NCBI GenBank assembly: GCA_964354655.1
Contig: CAYHAL010000002.1
Location: 43,313 to 107,312, forward strand
Reading direction: 5' to 3'
Length of the DNA: 64,000 nucleotides
Origin: E44-bin46 sp964354655
GTDB taxonomy: Bacteria > Chloroflexota > Dehalococcoidia > Dehalococcoidales > E44-bin46
Shown here: positions 60,391 through 64,000 of the stretch, one piece after another
Layout of the letters: every line of letters begins with the position of its first letter
Position numbering within the stretch: the first letter of the stretch is position 1
The notes under the pieces: generated by a model
The model's database searches: none
What the model saw: the letters and a program-made list of their open reading frames with translations, nothing else
Told to the model about the DNA's origin: nothing
Position numbers and translations under genes: made by a program

Positions 60391-60702
60391 TTGTTTATGA
60401 AGGGAAGCTTGAAGGGGCGAATACGGGGTCCCCACAAAAACTTTGTTTTTGTGGGGTAAGAAGCCCCTTTCCTTTGAAGGAGAGTCAAAGAGAGGCGTAG
60501 CCTCTCTTATATAACCAATCCCCCCTCCCTATCTGAAGTAGCCAAGGGGAGTTAAAGAGGGGCTAATGCCCCTCTTATAAAAGCTATTTCCCCCTCCCTT
60601 CATAAGGGAGGGGGATAAAGGGGGTGGGTTAATAAATATCTAAAGCGGGTTCCCAGAAAAATCGAAGATTTTTCTGGGTGCTTAAAGGGGGTGAGGTGGT
60701 TA
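60391..60702. repeat. Interspersed mosaic palindromic repeat, copy 7, with two extra hairpin inserts
   Basis: In the 389-base gap before pepA. It contains the family modules (GAGAGGCGTAGCCTCTC, GAGGGGCTAATGCCCCTC, CCCTCCCTTCATAAGGGAGGG, GGGTGGGTTAATAAATATC). It also has two extra perfect 12-bp hairpins with 3-nt loops: CCCCACAAAAAC-TTT-GTTTTTGTGGGG (60430-60456) and CCCAGAAAAATC-GAA-GATTTTTCTGGG (60652-60678). Bases 60521-60645 match copy 8 with about five differences. Confidence 0.88.
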
Positions 60703-60769
60703 AACAATCTAGCTGGGAATAAGTAGGTAGCCAGAGTATAGTTAATTAGTCGATGACAGGAGATTTAAC

Positions 60770-62269
60770 ATGGAGATTAAGGTCATAGTTGGTAATATCG
60801 CTGAGATTAAAGCCGACGCTATTATAGTCAACCATTTTGAGGAGATAAAGAACCTTGAAGGCGATACGGCAAGCCTAGATAAAACCTTGGATGGTGCTAT
60901 TTCTCAGCTTGTAGCTCAGGGCGAGATTAAGGGTAAACTTAACGAGATTACCATTGTTCATAGCCTGGGTAAGCTGCCATCAGCCCGGGTGGTAGTTATC
61001 GGTTTAGGCAAGAAGTCGGAGCTATCCAAGGATAGGGTTCGGGGAGCAGTGGCTGAGACATGCCGATTACTTAGGCAGAAGGGTGTAGCTAGTATTGCCA
61101 CTATTGCTCAGGGGGCAGGCATAGCCGGGATAAGCCCGGAGGGCGCTGCTCAAGCGGTAACTGAGGGTGCCTTGCTTGGCACTTATTCGTTTCGCCGGCA
61201 TATAACCAAAGAAGCTGGGTATGGCGAGGTTAAGCAGCTTACTATAGTGGTAGCTGATGAAGCCAAATTGCCAAGGTTAGAACAGGGCGTCTATAAGGGG
61301 AGGGTGTTAGCCGAGGCAACTAACCTGGCTCGCGATATGGTCAACGAGCCAGCCAACTATATGACCCCGACTCATATGGCTGAGACAGCCGCCAAGCTGG
61401 CTAAGGATTACGGGCTTGAGCTTACTGTTCTGGAGCGTGAGCAGATGCAGGAGTTGGGCATGGGGGCGCTGTTAGGTGTGGCCCAGGGGAGCCGCCAACC
61501 GCCAAAGTTTATTGTCCTCCACTATCGGGGCACTGACTCCAAGGAAACTGACGTGGCATTAGTTGGTAAGGGGATAACCTTTGATTCTGGGGGCATCTCT
61601 ATAAAGCCGTCGGAGAAGATGGAGGAGGAGAAGGGTGATATGGCTGGGGGGGCTGCGGTTATAGCAGCCATCGGTGCCATTGCTCAACTTAAGCCCAAGA
61701 TTAATGTTATAGCTGTCATCCCGGCTACGGAAAACCTGCCTGGCGATAGCGCTCTGAAGCCGGGTGATATCCTAACTGCTATTGATGGTAAGACCATTGA
61801 GATTATCTCTACCGATGCCGAGGGACGGCTTACTTTAGCCGATGCCTTGGGCTATATTAAAAAGCTCGGGGCTAAACTCATAATTGATGTCGCTACCCTA
61901 ACCGGAGCCTGCCGGGTAGCCCTGGGCACTGTATATAGCGGTGCTTTCGGCAATAATCAGGAGCTGGTGGATAAGCTAATTGCCGCTGGTGCTGAAGCCG
62001 GAGAGCTTATCTGGCAGCTGCCGATGCATGAGCAGTATAAGGAACAAAACAAGAGCGATATCGCCGATATTAAGAATGTCGGCGGTAGATACGGTGGGGC
62101 TATCACTGCCGCTCAGTTTCTAGCTGAATTTGTTGGTGACACCCCCTGGGTCCATCTGGATATTGCTGGCACCAGGCTAAGCGAAAAGGAACAAGGCTAC
62201 CTGGTTAAAGGGGCTACCGGGGTGTCAGTCCGTACCCTGATTAACCTAGTCCTTTCTCTGGCTAAATAA
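60770..62269 (+). CDS. pepA: Cytosol (leucyl) aminopeptidase
   Basis: M17 aminopeptidase, 499 aa. Metal and active-site motifs VGKGITFDSGGISIKP, STDAEGRLTLADALGY (usually NTDAEGR), and the catalytic Arg region. It releases N-terminal residues in the cytoplasm. ATG with AGGAGATTT upstream. It is flanked by repeat copies 7 and 8 in direct orientation. Confidence 0.93.
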   Translation: MEIKVIVGNIAEIKADAIIVNHFEEIKNLEGDTASLDKTLDGAISQLVAQGEIKGKLNEITIVHSLGKLPSARVVVIGLGKKSELSKDRVRGAVAETCRLLRQKGVASIATIAQGAGIAGISPEGAAQAVTEGALLGTYSFRRHITKEAGYGEVKQLTIVVADEAKLPRLEQGVYKGRVLAEATNLARDMVNEPANYMTPTHMAETAAKLAKDYGLELTVLEREQMQELGMGALLGVAQGSRQPPKFIVLHYRGTDSKETDVALVGKGITFDSGGISIKPSEKMEEEKGDMAGGAAVIAAIGAIAQLKPKINVIAVIPATENLPGDSALKPGDILTAIDGKTIEIISTDAEGRLTLADALGYIKKLGAKLIIDVATLTGACRVALGTVYSGAFGNNQELVDKLIAAGAEAGELIWQLPMHEQYKEQNKSDIADIKNVGGRYGGAITAAQFLAEFVGDTPWVHLDIAGTRLSEKEQGYLVKGATGVSVRTLINLVLSLAK

Positions 62270-62283
62270 TTAAGGGTCATTTA

Positions 62284-62622
62284 TTAGGGGGAAGCTTGAA
62301 GGGTCTCTTTCTCCTCAAAAGCTACTTCCTCCTTCCTTACTTTGAAGTAGTAGCAGAGGAGAGTTTTGGAGAGCCAAAGCCCCCTAAGGCTCCCTTTAAG
62401 GAGAGTCAGAGAGATTCTGAGGAAAGTTAAAGAGAGGCGGAGCCCCTCTTATATACCCAATTCCCCCTCCTTATCTGAAGTAGCCAAGGGGAGTTAAAGA
62501 GGGGCGTTAGCCCCTCTTATAAAAGCTATTTCCCCCTCCCTTCATAAGGGAGGGGGATAAAGGGGGTGGGTTAATAAATATCTAAAGGGGATTGGGTTAA
62601 TAAAGAAGAATTAAAGGGGGTT
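62284..62622. repeat. Interspersed mosaic palindromic repeat, copy 8
   Basis: In the 358-base gap before the UPF0173 gene. It shares AAGCTTGAAGGG, GAAGTAGCCAAGGGGAG, GAGGGGCGTTAGCCCCTC, CCCTCCCTTCATAAGGGAGGG and GGGTGGGTTAATAAATATC with copy 7. The hairpin stems agree while loops differ (TAAT versus GTTA). Its right end TTAAAGGGGGTTAG supplies the Shine-Dalgarno of the next gene, ATG 62628. Confidence 0.87.
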
Positions 62623-62627
62623 AGACC

Positions 62628-63269
62628 ATGAAGATTAAATGGCTGGGACATGCTTCCTTTTTGATTACCTCGGATACCGGGCTAAAGATAATCACTGACC
62701 CCTATGAAGTGGGTGGCGACTTGAGCTATGGTCAGATAAAAGAATCGGCTGATATTGTTATGGTAAGCCATGACCATGCCGACCATAACAATGTAGCTAC
62801 TGTTCAAGGTAACCCCAAGGTAGTTATAGGGATGGTAGAAGTTAAGGGGATAAAGTTTAAGGCTATCCCAACCTACCATGATGCGGCTGGTGGGGAGCAG
62901 AGGGGCAGAAATACCATCCTCTGCTTTGAAGTCGATGGCATGAGGCTCTGCCACCTTGGTGACCTGGGTCACCAGCTCAGTGATAACCAGGTGGCTGAAT
63001 TGGGTAAAATAGATATACTATTTATTCCCGTGGGCGGTTTTTACACTATTGGTGCTAAGGTAGCCACTCAGCTTTGTGACCGGCTTAAGCCTAAAGTAAT
63101 TATACCGATGCACTATAAGACTGCCAAGTGTGCTTACCCCATAACTGGCGTCGAAGAATTCCTTCGCGGTAAGAAGGAAGTAAGCCACTTAGATGCTAGC
63201 CAGGTGGAGTTCAAACCAGGGCAATTGCCAGCTACCACTCAAATCATAGTTTTAAAACCTGCACTGTAG
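62628..63269 (+). CDS. UPF0173 MBL-fold metal-dependent hydrolase
   Basis: 213 aa. WLGHASFLITSD begins the protein, HDHADHNNV is the metal motif, HLGDLGHQLSDNQVAELGKIDILFIPVGG and IPMHYKT follow. The family of YtkL-like hydrolases has unknown substrate. Shine-Dalgarno AAAGGGGG comes from repeat copy 8. A diverged duplicate of its last codons follows at 63279-63299. Confidence 0.88.
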   Translation: MKIKWLGHASFLITSDTGLKIITDPYEVGGDLSYGQIKESADIVMVSHDHADHNNVATVQGNPKVVIGMVEVKGIKFKAIPTYHDAAGGEQRGRNTILCFEVDGMRLCHLGDLGHQLSDNQVAELGKIDILFIPVGGFYTIGAKVATQLCDRLKPKVIIPMHYKTAKCAYPITGVEEFLRGKKEVSHLDASQVEFKPGQLPATTQIIVLKPAL

Positions 63270-63278
63270 TAAGTAGAA

Positions 63279-63299
63279 GTCCTGAAACCAGCGCTATAG
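63279..63299 (+). pseudogene. Remnant of a second UPF0173 gene tail
   Basis: GTC CTG AAA CCA GCG CTA TAG encodes VLKPAL-stop, the same as the end of the preceding gene (63249-63269, GTT TTA AAA CCT GCA CTG TAG). It lies exactly 30 bases later in the same frame and differs only at synonymous sites. It looks like a leftover from a homologous gene replacement. Confidence 0.45.
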
Positions 63300-63421
63300 C
63301 AAGTGGCCCAAGATTATTTATCAGGACAGCAAGGGCTTTGCTCCTTCAAAACCTAGGGTTTCTTTCATTTGTTAGACCATAAAGGTTGAATAATCTGCTA
63401 TCTTATGCAACTAGCTATGCC

Positions 63422-63871
63422 TTAGTGGGCATTGACCCGAAGTATTGCATTCTCGGTTTTATTTGCATTTGGTTGACCATTGACTGAACCCCGTGTTAGA
63501 TTGTTTATATGAGAAGTCGCTTCTGGACTTCTGTCTATATAATTTTGTTCTCTAGCCTCTGTATCCTTGGCACTACGGCGACAGTTGATTACTGTGGACT
63601 TCTGAAACCATTTGCAGAAGAAGCAAAGTGGTCTATTCAAAAACTGGAAGCTATAAACAATATAATGGACTGGGTGGAATTTATATTCTTTATTCTGAGT
63701 GTTTCCACTGGTATCCCTGTGGGCTATAGGGAAGCGAAAAAAAGAATATCGTTTTAATATCAATGTATCGATGAATAGCGCAATAAGAAGCCGTGATAAT
63801 GCTGTGAATAAAATCACTCCAATTAGGGTTACACAAAACGCACCTATAATAGCGAAGATAGTTATTACCAT
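63422..63871 (-). CDS. Doubtful membrane ORF
   Basis: 149 aa from ATG 63869-63871 with AGAGGGG about 10 bases upstream. Residues 1-40 are strongly hydrophobic (one or two membrane segments), and the rest is polar with no motif I recognise. It overlaps a plus-strand ORF of similar quality; at most one of the two is likely real. The rest of 63270-64000 shows no RNA gene or repeat. Confidence 0.3.
   Translation of the reverse strand: MVITIFAIIGAFCVTLIGVILFTALSRLLIALFIDTLILKRYSFFRFPIAHRDTSGNTQNKEYKFHPVHYIVYSFQFLNRPLCFFCKWFQKSTVINCRRSAKDTEAREQNYIDRSPEATSHINNLTRGSVNGQPNANKTENAILRVNAH
63509..63757 (+). CDS. Doubtful small membrane ORF
   Basis: 82 aa with hydrophobic stretches at about 5-27 and 52-72 and a basic C-terminus (REAKKRISF). 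No Shine-Dalgarno precedes the ATG. It has a protein-like composition but overlaps the minus-strand ORF at 63422-63871. I do not recognise a family. Confidence 0.3.
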   Translation: MRSRFWTSVYIILFSSLCILGTTATVDYCGLLKPFAEEAKWSIQKLEAINNIMDWVEFIFFILSVSTGIPVGYREAKKRISF

Positions 63872-64000
63872 CCGATTATTCCCCCTCTTGATACAGTAAC
63901 TTCTCTGGCTCGGCGAGCTATTTTCAACCAAATGCAAATAAAACCGCATTCTCTCATAACTTGACAAGCTTCCAGTTATATGCTTTACTAACATAACTGG

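Noticed and set aside
1682..62622. CRISPR array or rho-independent terminators as explanation of the interspersed repeats
   Set aside because: Copies are dispersed and unspaced, and four of eight lie between divergent genes where terminators are not expected.

Overview
The window is a 64 kb piece of a bacterial chromosome centred on dnaA. It resembles a Chloroflexota genome of the class Dehalococcoidia. That assignment is an inference from gene content and order (dnaA-fmt-mazG followed by lysC and gyrA, a proposed homoserine kinase beside lysC, archaeal-type proteins, many ETF/Hdr redox proteins) and not a computed placement. A run of exactly 100 N (27363-27462) indicates a scaffolded assembly, possibly metagenomic.

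Layout. 1-2750: NAD synthesis (miaB end, nadA, nadC). 2737-6839: a metal-uptake unit (methyltransferase, znuB, znuC, znuA, Fur-family regulator, dtd) with two candidate regulator operators. 7071-11949: SWIM protein, folC, then pyrF, a 75-aa protein, DUF951 and dinB, then a muconolactone-isomerase-like protein and a decayed gene remnant. 12484-17216: ilvE, class II aldolase, lexA with an SOS box, rpsT and a RelA-like synthetase. 17661-26208: hisS, gyrB, pyrE, nadD, obgE, dnaA, fmt; this holds the likely replication origin, because strand composition changes from C-rich to G-rich between obgE and fmt. 26224-33530: mazG, tRNA-Pro, gapped homoserine-kinase candidate, lysC, TPR protein, gyrA, hydrolase. 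33517-43956: radical SAM proteins, MBL proteins, HIT protein, a 16-repeat TPR protein with tRNA-Glu, transporters, DUF1464, argC. 44049-52426: trmO, a MagIII-like glycosylase, nadE, DegV, recA, recX, rny, ymdB, a PHP phosphoesterase and a zinc-finger membrane protein. 52423-58693: sirtuin, then an etfA-etfB-mvhD-hdrA-hdrD-like electron-transfer operon. 58850-63269: second DegV, P-loop kinase, pepA, UPF0173 hydrolase. The last 700 bases hold only doubtful ORFs.

The most unusual features are these. (1) Eight intergenic copies of a mosaic, hairpin-rich repeat family supply the likely start signals of two genes and form near-identical inverted and direct pairs. (2) DnaA has the base-contacting DHT residues of its DNA-binding signature replaced by EPI; no canonical DnaA box is seen beside it, but GATTATC-type repeats are. 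(3) The single (p)ppGpp enzyme carries EFDD and HDVPEN motifs, pointing to synthesis rather than hydrolysis. (4) A compact operon looks like an ETF-linked, HdrA-type electron-bifurcating complex. (5) A 7-codon C-terminal tail is duplicated with only synonymous differences, like the scar of a gene replacement. All calls come from reading the sequence; no database search was run.
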